Assembly (NCBI RefSeq): GCF_003205615.1
Contig: NZ_PYBV01000048.1
Coordinates: forward strand, 1-49,909
Direction: 5' to 3'
Source of the DNA: Micromonospora arborensis
GTDB taxonomy: Bacteria; Actinomycetota; Actinomycetes; Mycobacteriales; Micromonosporaceae
DNA length: 49,909 nt
Under the pieces are notes generated by a model, which did no database searches, was not told the origin of the DNA, and saw nothing but the letters and a program-made list of their open reading frames with translations. Shown here piece after piece: positions 23,633-32,080 of this stretch (position 1 is the first letter of the stretch; each line of letters opens with the position of its first letter). A program made the translations under genes and the position numbers.

Positions 23633-24085
23633 ATGACCGTGCAAGTTGAGAACGTCGTGGACCGGACAGCCTTCGCTCGGGTGTACGCCGAGGTCCAACA
23701 GTTCTACGCCCGGCACATGTACCTGCTCGACAGCGGTGCGGCCCGGGAGTGGGCCGAAACGTTCACCCCCGACGGGGTGTTCGCCGCCCCTTCGGCCCCA
23801 CAGCCGATCGTCGGCCGGGCGGCGTTGACCGCCGGCGTCGAGCAGGCGCACGCCGAGCTGCGCGACAAGGGCGAGCAGCACCGGCATCTGCTGTTGTCGG
23901 TGGACGTCGCACCGCAGCAGGACGGCTCGCTGGTGGTGCGCAGCTACGCCCAGATCATCGCCACGCCCCGGGGCGGCGCCCCGCGGCTGCACCTGATGTG
24001 CGTCACCCGCGACCTGCTGGTCCGGGACGCGGACGGGCGGCTGCTGGTCCGGCACCGCCGGGTCACCCGGGACGACCGCGCCTGA
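23633..24085 (+). CDS. SnoaL-like/NTF2-fold protein 2
   Basis: The 150-residue protein belongs to the SnoaL_4 type (ring-hydroxylating-dioxygenase-beta-like): YAEVQQFYARHMYLLDSGAAREWAETFTPDGVF at the start, GRAALTAGVEQAH, then HLLLSVDVAPQQDGSLVVRSYAQII and LHLMCVTRDLLVRDADGRLLVRHRRVTRDD. This type includes cyclases, dehydratases and isomerases without cofactor. ATG 23633 is the first start with matching family sequence, and its ribosome site is weak. It lies alone between two terminator/operator regions inside the cluster. A tailoring function is plausible, with no specific reaction evident. Confidence 0.82.
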   Translation: MTVQVENVVDRTAFARVYAEVQQFYARHMYLLDSGAAREWAETFTPDGVFAAPSAPQPIVGRAALTAGVEQAHAELRDKGEQHRHLLLSVDVAPQQDGSLVVRSYAQIIATPRGGAPRLHLMCVTRDLLVRDADGRLLVRHRRVTRDDRA

Positions 24086-24288
24086 GCCCGCGACTCCGCG
24101 GCCCGGCGGCGCGTAGGGAAGCCGTGTCGTCGGGTCGCGGCCCGCACCGGTACGTCGCGAGGCCCCCGTCCGCAGGCCCCACGGAGGCGGTGCGGCCGGT
24201 TCCGGATCGATGGGCGTCTCGGTTGGCGGCACGCCGATTGCCGACAGGTCGGCCAGCAGGGCACCGGACCGCCGGCCGCATCGTGTAA

Positions 24289-24307
24289 TATACGGTACGT
24301 TGTACGC
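24289..24307. promoter_or_regulatory. TetR operator copy B (before the SNF2 helicase gene)
   Basis: TATACGGTACGTTGTACGC matches operator copy A at TA-x2-GTACGT-x2-TACG and lies 60 bases before the helicase GTG. This is unexpected for a general DNA-maintenance gene and places it in the exporter regulon. Confidence 0.65.
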
Positions 24308-24367
24308 TAGTGTTGTCACGTCGTTCGCGGGCAGTCGTCGCCCGCCCGAACCACCCCTGGAGGCCAG

Positions 24368-27157
24368 GTGCGACTCGGGCCGTTCGCGGTCGTCTTCGAG
24401 CCGGGAGACCCGCCCCGGACGGGCGCGGTCAGCTTTTACGACCCGACCGGCCAAGCGTTGCCGGCGGAATTCGACGATTTGGGGGAGCGCGGGGAGCTGG
24501 AGCTCGCCCTTCCCCGCGATGGCGTGGTGACGCTGTCGACGACTCAGGTCTGTGCCATCCCGGTCGGCGATGCGGTCCGTCAGCTCCTCGCGCTGCGCGA
24601 CGCCGACGACGTCACCCCCGCCGCCGCGTTCTGGTCGGCGGTGGCGGTTACCGGTCTGCACCTGGCCGCCCGTGGGCGACTGCTACCCGGGGTCTCCCCG
24701 GAGGGCTGGGACGCCTGGCGGGCGGGGCCCTTCGACATCGCCGACGTGCAGCGCATTCGAACCCTTGCCGCGGCGATGCCGCCCGAGGCCCGCGCCGTGC
24801 CGGTCGACATGGGAGCCGAGCAGCTCGTGCTGCCCGAGCCGGAGGGCCTGGTCTACGCCTTCCTCGACGCGGTAGCCGACACCCTGCCGCGTATCCCCGC
24901 CGCCACCTGGCTGACCGGCGACGTCCGGTTCACCGGCTTGAAGCCCGAGCCGGCGGCCGACCTGCGCGACTGGGCGGGAGAGGTCTCCGCCGGCGTCGAC
25001 ACGGGTCTGCGGGTGGCGCTGCGCCTCGAGGGCCGGGGCGACTTCGACAGCACGCCGGTTTCCGGCGTGGTGCGGCTGCGCAGCCTCGCCGACCCCACGC
25101 TGGTGAGCGACGCGGCGGCGCTGTGGGAGGGCGACGAGCACGGGCTCGGCGATGGCGCCACGTTCGAGGCGATGCTCGCCGTCCGGCGTGCCGCCGCCGT
25201 GTGGGCACCGCTGGAGCGGCTGCTCGACGAGGCCGCGCCGGTCGAGCTGGAACTGCTCGACGAGGATCTGACAGATCTGCTCGGCGGCGCCGATGCGCGG
25301 CTGACCGAGGCCGGCATCGACATCGAGTGGCCGCCGCAGCTCTCCCGCGAACTGGACGCGCAGGTGCTGGTCAGCTCGCCGCCGGAGCAGCCAACCGAGG
25401 TGGCCGGGTTCTTCCGCTCGGCGGCGCCGATGCCGCTGAGTTGGCAGCTTACTCTGGCCGGTGCCCCGCTGACCGACGCCGAGATGGACCTGCTCGCCAA
25501 GTCAAGGCCGATCGTCCGACTGCGCGACAGGTGGGTGGCTGTCGAGCCCGAGCTGGCGCGCAAGGCCCGGGAACGCCAGCTCAGGCCACTCAAGGCGTAC
25601 GACGCTCTGGCGGCGGTGCTGATCGGCAGCACCGACGTCGAGGGTGAGCGGGTCGAGGTGGTGGCCGATGGCTGGCTGAGCCAACTGTGCGAGCGGGTCG
25701 CCGAGCCCGATGGTGGGCCCGAGGTGGTGACGCCACCGGCCGCGCTGGACGGCACACTGCGCGATTATCAGGTGCGCGGGCTGCGTTGGCTGGACCGGAT
25801 GACCTCGCTCGGCTTCGGCGGCTGCCTTGCCGACGACATGGGCCTGGGCAAGACGGTCACCGTCATCTCGCTGCACCTGCGTCGCCAGGCCGAGTCGGCG
25901 ACCGCGGGTGCGACCCTGGTGATCTGCCCGGCGTCGGTGCTCGGCAACTGGGAGCGTGAGATCCGGCGGTTCGCCCCCGGTGAACCGGTCCGCCGGTTCC
26001 ACGGCAGCGCCCGCTCCCTCGACGGCCTGACCGGCGGGTTCGTGCTGACCAGCTACGGCACCATGCGAGTCGACGCCGAGGCCCTCGCCGGACATTCCTG
26101 GGGGTTGGTGGTCGCCGACGAGGCGCAGTACGTCAAGAACCGGCTCAGCGGCACGGCGAAGGCGCTGCGCGACATTCCGGCCCGGGCCCGTGTGGCGCTC
26201 ACCGGCACCCCGGTGGAGAACAACCTCTCCGAGCTGTGGGCGATTCTCGACTGGACGACCCCTGGGCTGCTCGACAAGGTCGGCACGTTCCGCTCGCGGT
26301 GGGCCCGGCCCATCGAGGTGGATCGGGACAGCCCGACGGTCGAGCGTCTGTCCCGGTTGGTCCGACCCTTCCTGATGCGCCGGCGCAAGTCCGACCCCGG
26401 TATCGCCCCCGAGCTGCCGCCGAAGACCATCACCGATCACCTCGTCTCGCTCAGCGACGAGCAGGCCACGCTCTACCAACGGGTGGTCACCGAGGTCATG
26501 GCCGAGATTCGGGCCAGCGGCACCGGCATCGCCCGTCGTGGTCTGGTGCTCAAGCTGCTGGTCGGCCTCAAACAGGTCTGCAACCACCCAGCGCACTACC
26601 TCAAGGAGCCGCAGGGCAAGCTCACCGGCCGGTCGGAGAAGCTCCAGCTCCTCGACGACCTGCTGGAGATCATCCTGGCCGAGGGCGGCGGTGCGCTCGT
26701 CTTCACCCAGTACGTCCAGATGGCCCGGCTGCTGGAACGCCATCTCGGCGAACGGGGCGTGCCGGCGCAGCTGCTGCACGGTGGCGTGCCGGTGCACCAG
26801 CGCGAGGAGATGGTGCGCCGGTTCCAGGCTGGCGAGGTGCCGGTGTTCCTGCTGTCGCTCAAGGCGGCGGGCACCGGCCTCAACCTGACCCGGGCGGATC
26901 ACGTCATTCACTACGACCGCTGGTGGAACCCGGCGGTGGAGGAGCAGGCCACCGATCGCGCCTATCGGATCGGGCAGACCAAGCCGGTGCAGGTGCACCG
27001 GCTGATCGCGCAGGGCACCCTGGAGGATCGGATCGCCGCTCTGCTGGAGTCCAAGCAGGGGCTGGCCGACGCGGTTCTCACCGGCGGTGAGACCGCCCTG
27101 ACCGAACTGTCCGACGCCGAACTGCTCCGGCTCGTGCAGCTGCGCGGCGAGGGATGA
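24368..27157 (+). CDS. SNF2-family DNA-dependent ATPase (Swi2/Snf2-type helicase)
   Basis: The 929-residue protein has a bacterial SNF2-associated N-terminal region (about 1-440) and the two RecA-like lobes. Motif I is DDMGLGKTVT (about 488-497), II VVADEAQYVKN (about 580-590) and III LTGTPVENNLSELW. The second lobe has LLHGGVPVHQREEMVRRF, SLKAAGTGLNLTRADHVIHYD and DRAYRIGQTKPVQVHRLI. These enzymes translocate on DNA and remodel protein-DNA complexes. The GTG at 24368 follows GGAGGCCA. It overlaps its SWIM partner by four bases. The pair is widespread in actinobacteria, but its place inside the cluster and under operator B suggests a part in surviving a DNA-binding product. Confidence 0.93.
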   Translation: MRLGPFAVVFEPGDPPRTGAVSFYDPTGQALPAEFDDLGERGELELALPRDGVVTLSTTQVCAIPVGDAVRQLLALRDADDVTPAAAFWSAVAVTGLHLAARGRLLPGVSPEGWDAWRAGPFDIADVQRIRTLAAAMPPEARAVPVDMGAEQLVLPEPEGLVYAFLDAVADTLPRIPAATWLTGDVRFTGLKPEPAADLRDWAGEVSAGVDTGLRVALRLEGRGDFDSTPVSGVVRLRSLADPTLVSDAAALWEGDEHGLGDGATFEAMLAVRRAAAVWAPLERLLDEAAPVELELLDEDLTDLLGGADARLTEAGIDIEWPPQLSRELDAQVLVSSPPEQPTEVAGFFRSAAPMPLSWQLTLAGAPLTDAEMDLLAKSRPIVRLRDRWVAVEPELARKARERQLRPLKAYDALAAVLIGSTDVEGERVEVVADGWLSQLCERVAEPDGGPEVVTPPAALDGTLRDYQVRGLRWLDRMTSLGFGGCLADDMGLGKTVTVISLHLRRQAESATAGATLVICPASVLGNWEREIRRFAPGEPVRRFHGSARSLDGLTGGFVLTSYGTMRVDAEALAGHSWGLVVADEAQYVKNRLSGTAKALRDIPARARVALTGTPVENNLSELWAILDWTTPGLLDKVGTFRSRWARPIEVDRDSPTVERLSRLVRPFLMRRRKSDPGIAPELPPKTITDHLVSLSDEQATLYQRVVTEVMAEIRASGTGIARRGLVLKLLVGLKQVCNHPAHYLKEPQGKLTGRSEKLQLLDDLLEIILAEGGGALVFTQYVQMARLLERHLGERGVPAQLLHGGVPVHQREEMVRRFQAGEVPVFLLSLKAAGTGLNLTRADHVIHYDRWWNPAVEEQATDRAYRIGQTKPVQVHRLIAQGTLEDRIAALLESKQGLADAVLTGGETALTELSDAELLRLVQLRGEG

Positions 27158-28470
27158 GGGAAGGCAACGTGGACTTCGACGTCGATTTCGACGACTCCGA
27201 CGACGAGTTGGAGCAGGACGACCCGGGGTTCTCCGGGGACGACCGGCGTGCGCGCAGCTTTCCGGCGTTCGGGCCGGGTAAGCGGATCGGCAGGAAGTTC
27301 GCCGACACCTGGTGGGGCAACGCCTGGATCGAGGCGATGGAGCACACCGCGCTGGACCCGGAGCAGCTCAAGAAGGGCCGCCGATACGCTTTCGCCGGGC
27401 AGGTCGGGTCGATCACGGTCTCCCCGGGCCGGCTCTCCGCGCCGGTCCACGACGGCGACCAGTACACCCCGCACGACACCGTGGTGCGCATCGGCACGCT
27501 CAGCGAGGCGGAGTGGGACCGGCTGCTCGACAAGGTCGCCGCGAAGGCAGGGCACATCGCGGCCCTGCTCGACCGGGACATGCCGCGCGACCTGGTCAAC
27601 ACCGCCGACGATGCCGGTGTGCGCCTGTTGCCCGGCTACGGCGACCTCGAACCGCGGTGCGACTGCCCAGCCTGGGACCATCCGTGCCGGCACGCCGCCG
27701 CGCTGTCGTACCAGGCGTCCTGGCTGCTCGACCGCGACCCGTTCGTGTTGCTTCTGCTGCGCGGGCGCGGCGAGGCCGAGCTGATCGAGGAACTGCGCGA
27801 GCGCAACGCCCGCCGGTCCATCGCCACCGCGGACGACGGCGCCGCCGGCACGCTGGCCGCCGAGGCGTACGCCGCCCCGTCGGTCCCGTTGCCCGACCCG
27901 CCCGGTCCGGCGTCTGGCGCGCCGATGGCGCTGGCCCCGTTGCTCGCCGAGCACGAGGCTCCCGGCATCGACGCCGAGGCGCTCGGTGTGCTCGTCGCCG
28001 ATGCGGCTGACCGAGCCCGGCACCTGCTCGCCGCGACCCCGGAGGAGATTCTCGCGCCGGAGCCAGGCGCCTGGCCGGACGCCGTCCGGCTGGCTGCCCG
28101 GATGCCGCGCTCGCGGGCGGCGAAGCGGATCGGCGAGGCCAGCGGCCGGGCGGCCGAGCTGCCGCGCGCCATCAATGCATGGGAGTACGCGGGCGCTGCC
28201 GGGGTGGATGCCGTCGACGCGGTGTTCAATCCGCCGAAGGAGTTGGTCGCCCGGGCCACCGACGCGTTGCGCGAGGCGGTCGAGGGTGGCGGCGCCGCGC
28301 CCGAGGTGAAGAGCTGGCGTAACCGGTGGACTGTTGGCCGCGACGTCCAGGTGCGGTACGGCCGAGACGGCCGCTGGTACCCCTTCCGGAAACGGTCGGG
28401 GGACTGGTGGCCGGCGGGGCCGCCAAGCCCCGAACCGGCGGACGCCCTGCTCGATCTGTCCCGGGACTGA
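27154..28470 (+). CDS. SWIM zinc-finger protein, partner of the SNF2 ATPase
   Basis: The 438-residue protein has an acidic N-terminus (DFDVDFDDSDDELEQDD), a conserved TWWGNAWIEAME segment (about 50-61) and the SWIM finger CDCPAWDHPCRHAAAL (about 169-184), which supplies the CxCx(n)CxH zinc ligands. SWIM proteins of this type bind DNA or protein and are regularly encoded next to SNF2 ATPases. The ATG overlaps the ATPase stop (ATGA), so the two are co-translated. The C-terminal half is alanine-rich and varies in this family. Its biochemical role is not established. Confidence 0.9.
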   Translation: MREGNVDFDVDFDDSDDELEQDDPGFSGDDRRARSFPAFGPGKRIGRKFADTWWGNAWIEAMEHTALDPEQLKKGRRYAFAGQVGSITVSPGRLSAPVHDGDQYTPHDTVVRIGTLSEAEWDRLLDKVAAKAGHIAALLDRDMPRDLVNTADDAGVRLLPGYGDLEPRCDCPAWDHPCRHAAALSYQASWLLDRDPFVLLLLRGRGEAELIEELRERNARRSIATADDGAAGTLAAEAYAAPSVPLPDPPGPASGAPMALAPLLAEHEAPGIDAEALGVLVADAADRARHLLAATPEEILAPEPGAWPDAVRLAARMPRSRAAKRIGEASGRAAELPRAINAWEYAGAAGVDAVDAVFNPPKELVARATDALREAVEGGGAAPEVKSWRNRWTVGRDVQVRYGRDGRWYPFRKRSGDWWPAGPPSPEPADALLDLSRD

Positions 28471-28584
28471 CCCGTCCGTCGCCGCGGCCGGCCGGGTGTT
28501 TCCAGTCCGTCCGGCCGCTGGTACGGCGGGTCAGTCCCGGGCCTACCGCGTCGCCGGCCTCCAGCACCGCTCGAACCTCTGGTT

Positions 28585-28622
28585 AAACGGCCCGGGTCGC
28601 ACGTGGCGACCCGGGCCGTTTT
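28585..28622. terminator. Strong bidirectional rho-independent terminator
   Basis: AAACGGCCCGGGTCGC pairs perfectly with GCGACCCGGGCCGTTT around ACGTG, giving A- and T-rich edges on both strands. It separates the rightward SWIM gene from the leftward MDR gene and should stop transcripts from both. Confidence 0.9.
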
Positions 28623-28670
28623 CTCGGGCGGTGAAAGCGCCGTCGGCGCAGCGGTCCACCGGTCTTCAGA

Positions 28671-29705
28671 TCAAGGCACCAGGACGAGTTTCCCGACGAC
28701 ACCTCCGTCGATCAGTTCCCGTACCGCCCGGCCCGCCTCGTCCAACGGGTACCGCTGGGCCACTGTGGGCCGCAACGCCCCGTCGCGGACCAGGCTGAAC
28801 AGGCTGGCCAGGTCGTCGCGAAAGTGCGGACCGGGCTTGACGTAGTAGGTCCTCGCCCGGCGGCCCCGGGTCGCGCCGACCAGTCCGGCGAGGTTCCAGC
28901 CGATCACTCTGCGCAGCGCCGGCAGATGCGGCCGGAACCACTGGCCGGGCTGGTAGCCCGCCACCGAGGAGTCGTACGACACGAGCGTCCCGCCCGGGGC
29001 GAGCAGCGACCAGCCTGCCGTCAGGCCGGCGCCGCCGATGTGGTCGAAGACCGCGTCGACGCCCCCGGGAGCGAGCCGCCGAACCGCGGCGACCACGTCG
29101 TCGCGGTAGTCGAGCGGTTCGCCACCGAGGGCCCGCACCGCGTCGTGCTTGGCCGGCGACGCGGTGCCGATCACTCGAACCCCGTGGCGGACGGACAGTT
29201 GGGTGAGCAGGGTGCCCACCCCGCCGCTCGCCCCGTGAACCAGCACCACCCCGCCCGGGCGGACCCGGGCGGAGCGGTGCAGCATCTGCCACGCGGTGAC
29301 CCCGTTGCAGACCAGAGCGACCACCTCGCCCGCGTCGAGGTCCTCCGGGACCGGGGCCAGTGACCTCACGGTCACCTCCGCGTACTCCTGCCAGGCGCCG
29401 ATGCGTGGCATGGATACCACCCGATCGCCGGCCCGCCAGTTATCGACCCCCGGTCCTACCTCGACGATCCTCCCGATGAGGTCGTAGCCGAGCACACACG
29501 GCGGCTTCGACGGGAACGGGTGCAGTCCGCCCAGTGTCTGCACCTCGGCGAAGGAGACACCCGCGGCCTCCACCCGCACCACCACCCGGCCGCGTCGGGG
29601 GGACGGGCGTGGCCCGGTGTGTACCTCCAACGCCTCCGGCCTGCCCGGGGACGTCATGACGACACGGCGATTCACCGGTGCCGTCTGGTCTGTGTCGAGG
29701 CCCAT
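28671..29705 (-). CDS. MDR-superfamily oxidoreductase (NADPH:quinone reductase type)
   Basis: The 344-residue protein has a GroES-like N-terminal domain (VEAAGVSFAEVQTLGG, then PCVLGYDLIGRIVEVGPGV, about 45-90) and a Rossmann domain with VLVHGASGGVGTLLTQL (about 155-171). The structural zinc cysteines are missing, as in quinone or enoyl reductases of the MDR group. The stop of the upstream NTF2-like gene lies two bases before its ATG at 29705, so the two are co-translated. Reduction of a quinone or of a C=C bond in the polyketide core is a reasonable guess. Confidence 0.88.
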   Translation of the reverse strand: MGLDTDQTAPVNRRVVMTSPGRPEALEVHTGPRPSPRRGRVVVRVEAAGVSFAEVQTLGGLHPFPSKPPCVLGYDLIGRIVEVGPGVDNWRAGDRVVSMPRIGAWQEYAEVTVRSLAPVPEDLDAGEVVALVCNGVTAWQMLHRSARVRPGGVVLVHGASGGVGTLLTQLSVRHGVRVIGTASPAKHDAVRALGGEPLDYRDDVVAAVRRLAPGGVDAVFDHIGGAGLTAGWSLLAPGGTLVSYDSSVAGYQPGQWFRPHLPALRRVIGWNLAGLVGATRGRRARTYYVKPGPHFRDDLASLFSLVRDGALRPTVAQRYPLDEAGRAVRELIDGGVVGKLVLVP

Positions 29706-29707
29706 GG

Positions 29708-30166
29708 TCAGACGTCCGCCGGCACCTTGCCGAGCTCCTTGAGCATCGGCAGGTAGTTCATGACGTCCCAGTGCTCGACTACCTTGCCGTCGACGAACCG
29801 CAGCTCCTCGACGATGTGCCAGGCCACCTTCCGGTGCGTCGGCGCCAGGTCGCCGAACTGGCCCTTGTGAGTGGCCGTGATGGTGATCCGCAGGATGACC
29901 CGATCCTGCTCGGCCATGATGCTCTTGACGTCAAGGTGCAGGTCGGGGAAAGCCTTGATGCCGCCCTCCATCCGGCGAATCATCTCGTCGGTGTCGACCA
30001 CCTGGTCCTCCGAGTAGTGGACGACATTCGGCGCCCAGTACTTGATGATCCCGTCCAGCTCCCATCGGTTCCACGCCGCCACCATCTGAAGGCAGCGTTC
30101 CTTGTTCTCGGCCAGGGTCCGGTCGTCGTCGGTCAGGGACCGCTTCGCGTTTGTGGTCATGGACAT
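29708..30166 (-). CDS. SnoaL-like polyketide cyclase/ester-cyclase family protein 3
   Basis: The ATG at 30166 is chosen because AAGGAG stands five bases before it; a GTG two codons upstream overlaps that site. The 152-residue protein shows the SnoaL pattern: ENKERCLQMVAAWNRWELDGIIKYWAPNVVHY, then MIRRMEGGIKAFPDLHLDVKSIMAEQDRVILRITITATHKG, then VEELRFVDGKVVEHWDVMNYLPML. Members close rings by aldol chemistry or act as hydroxylases. It is co-translated with the MDR reductase and divergent from the NmrA-like gene at 30302 across about 135 bases. It may act on the spiro or lactone part, but this is unproven. Confidence 0.87.
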   Translation of the reverse strand: MSMTTNAKRSLTDDDRTLAENKERCLQMVAAWNRWELDGIIKYWAPNVVHYSEDQVVDTDEMIRRMEGGIKAFPDLHLDVKSIMAEQDRVILRITITATHKGQFGDLAPTHRKVAWHIVEELRFVDGKVVEHWDVMNYLPMLKELGKVPADV

Positions 30167-30301
30167 GTGCACTCCTTGTGGCCCGACGGTCGTCTGGTTC
30201 CACCCTCGCGACCTGCTCTCAAGGACCCCTCAAGGGCAGGTCGTGATGCTCGGTGTCGAGATCGGGCGCGGCCCGACGAGGGAAGGGAACGGGTGGACGC
30301 A

Positions 30302-31138
30302 ATGACGATCCTGGTGACGGGTGCGACGGGACACGTGGGCCGGCACGTGCTCACGGCACTGCTCAACGAGGGCCACAAGGTACGGGCGATGACGCGCGCA
30401 CCGGAGCGGGGCCGGTTCCCGGCCGACGTCGAGGTCGTCCGAGGCGACTTGACCGAGCCGGAAGGGCTTGCCGACGCCCTGCGCGGGGTGGAGCGGATGT
30501 ATCTGTTTCCGGTGCCCGACACCGCCGTGCAGGTGGTGCGGCAGGCGAAGCGGGCCGGGGTTCGACACGTGGTGGTCCTCTCCTCCACCTCCGCGGCCGA
30601 CGCGACCAACTTCAGCGGCGTCTATCACCGCACCGTGGAGCGTGCGGTCGAGGACAGCGGCCTGGATTGGACGTTTGTCCGGCCGGACGAGTTCGCCACG
30701 AACCTGTTGTGGAAGTGGGGCCACTCGATCCGCGCCGAGGCGGTGGTGCGGGGTCCTTACCCGCAGGCCCGGCGGGCGCTGATCCACGAGGTGGACGTGG
30801 CGGCGGTGGTCGCCCTGGCGCTCGGTCGCGACGGCCATGCCGGGCAGGTGTACGACCTGACTGGCCCGGAGGCGCTGGACCAGCGCGTCCAGGTGGCGCA
30901 GATCGCCGAGGCGGTCGGCCATGAGATCCGGTTCGAGGAGGTCACCCCTGAGGCAGCTCGGGTCGAGCTGAGCGCGTTCATGCCGGTGCAGGTGGTCGAC
31001 ATGGTCCTCGGCTACCTGGCCGAGTCGGTGGACGGGCCGCCGATGGTGTTGCCGACGGTGGAGAAGCTGACCGGTCGGCCGGGGACGTCGTTCGCCCGCT
31101 GGGCGGCCGACCACGCTGCCGAGTTCCGACCCGCCTGA
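30302..31138 (+). CDS. NmrA-like / SDR_a5 NAD(P)H-binding oxidoreductase 3
   Basis: The 278-residue protein opens with MTILVTGATGHVGRHVLTALL and continues with HVVVLSSTSAADATNFSGVYHRTVERAVEDSGLDWTFVRPDEFATN, the atypical SDR pattern in which the LRP-type segment shapes the substrate site. It is close in organisation to the protein at 18634, so the two are probably paralogues. ATG 30302 is used; an in-frame GTG at 30293 sits nearer the GGAAGGGA ribosome site and is possible. It is followed by TetR 2 after 85 bases containing operator C. Confidence 0.88.
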   Translation: MTILVTGATGHVGRHVLTALLNEGHKVRAMTRAPERGRFPADVEVVRGDLTEPEGLADALRGVERMYLFPVPDTAVQVVRQAKRAGVRHVVVLSSTSAADATNFSGVYHRTVERAVEDSGLDWTFVRPDEFATNLLWKWGHSIRAEAVVRGPYPQARRALIHEVDVAAVVALALGRDGHAGQVYDLTGPEALDQRVQVAQIAEAVGHEIRFEEVTPEAARVELSAFMPVQVVDMVLGYLAESVDGPPMVLPTVEKLTGRPGTSFARWAADHAAEFRPA

Positions 31139-31181
31139 TCCGAGCCGAGTCGGGTCGGCCGGCGTCCCCGCGCCGGTCGGC

Positions 31182-31200
31182 CCGTACGCGGTACGGTATG
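31182..31200. promoter_or_regulatory. TetR operator copy C (before TetR 2)
   Basis: On the minus strand the site reads CATACCGTACCGCGTACGG and matches copies A, B and D at TAySGTA-x5-TACG. It ends 23 bases before the TetR 2 ATG, so this regulator is probably controlled by itself or by TetR 1. Confidence 0.65.
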
Positions 31201-31223
31201 CGACCCGGTAGGATGGCCGCACT

Positions 31224-32042
31224 ATGTCGAAGGAGCAACGGGGGAAGTTCGACCCCGCCCGCAGCCTGGCCATCCTCTGGCGAACTCGCGAGCCGACCAG
31301 CCGTAGTGCCGGGCCGGGGCTCAGCGTCGACCGGATCGTCCGGGCGGCCGTCGAGATCGCCGACGTCGAGGGCATCGACGCACTCACCATGCGTCGGGTC
31401 AGTGAGGCGCTGGGCGTCGGAACGATGTCGGTCTACACGTACGTCCCCGGCAAAGCCGAGCTGCTCGACGTCATGGTCGACGTGCTCTACGGCGGGATGG
31501 CGCGCCCGGCGGAGATCCCCGGCGGTTGGCGAGCCCGGCTCGAGCAGATCGCCCGGGAGAACCTGAAGCTCTACCAGGCCCACCCGTGGCTCCTGCGCGC
31601 CGAAACCAGCCGGCCCGTGCTCGGCCCCAACCTGCTCGCCAAGTACGACTACGAGTTGGCTGCCGTGGCCGGCATCGGCCTCGACGACGTGGAGATGGAC
31701 TCCGTGCTCACCCTGGTCCTCGGGCACGTCCGGAGCGCCGCCCGGGTCGCACTGGACATGGTCAACCTGGAGCGCGAGACCGGCATGACGGACAACCAGT
31801 GGTGGCAGTCGCACGCCCCCTGGCTGGAGAAGTTCATGAAGTCGGGCAGTTACCCGACGGCCGCCCGGGTGGGCACGGCGGCCGGCGAAGCGCACGGCGC
31901 GGCGTACGGGCCGGAGTATGCGTTCGAGTTCGGCCTCCAGCGTGTGCTCGACGGCATCGCGGTGATCGTCGCCGAGCGTTCGGCCGGACCGGCTCGCGCC
32001 GACGTCGGCCGGGCCGGGGAAGGCCCGGCCGACGCCGGATAG
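31224..32042 (+). CDS. TetR/AcrR-family regulator 2, paralogue of TetR 1
   Basis: The 272-residue protein shares with TetR 1 the leader DPARSLAILW, the HTH MRRVSEALGVGTMSVYTYVPGKAEL (about 56-80) and the C-terminal TetR_C_1 landmarks (GGWRARLEQIARENLKLYQAHPWLL; TDNQWWQ; AAGEAHGAAYGPEYAFEFGLQRVLDGI). The HTH recognition helices differ at only a few positions, consistent with shared operators. It is convergent with the Cys-nucleophile hydrolase gene. It may sense a different pathway intermediate from TetR 1; that is inference. Confidence 0.92.
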   Translation: MSKEQRGKFDPARSLAILWRTREPTSRSAGPGLSVDRIVRAAVEIADVEGIDALTMRRVSEALGVGTMSVYTYVPGKAELLDVMVDVLYGGMARPAEIPGGWRARLEQIARENLKLYQAHPWLLRAETSRPVLGPNLLAKYDYELAAVAGIGLDDVEMDSVLTLVLGHVRSAARVALDMVNLERETGMTDNQWWQSHAPWLEKFMKSGSYPTAARVGTAAGEAHGAAYGPEYAFEFGLQRVLDGIAVIVAERSAGPARADVGRAGEGPADAG

Positions 32043-32080
32043 GCCGCGACGACACCCGCCGCACCTGGTCGTGGTACGGA

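Noticed and set aside
22550..24661. A 703-codon open frame on the minus strand across the exporter permease and SnoaL-like gene
   Set aside because: Composition is typical of antisense high-GC DNA and it runs through the operator and terminator regions; the plus-strand permease is clear.
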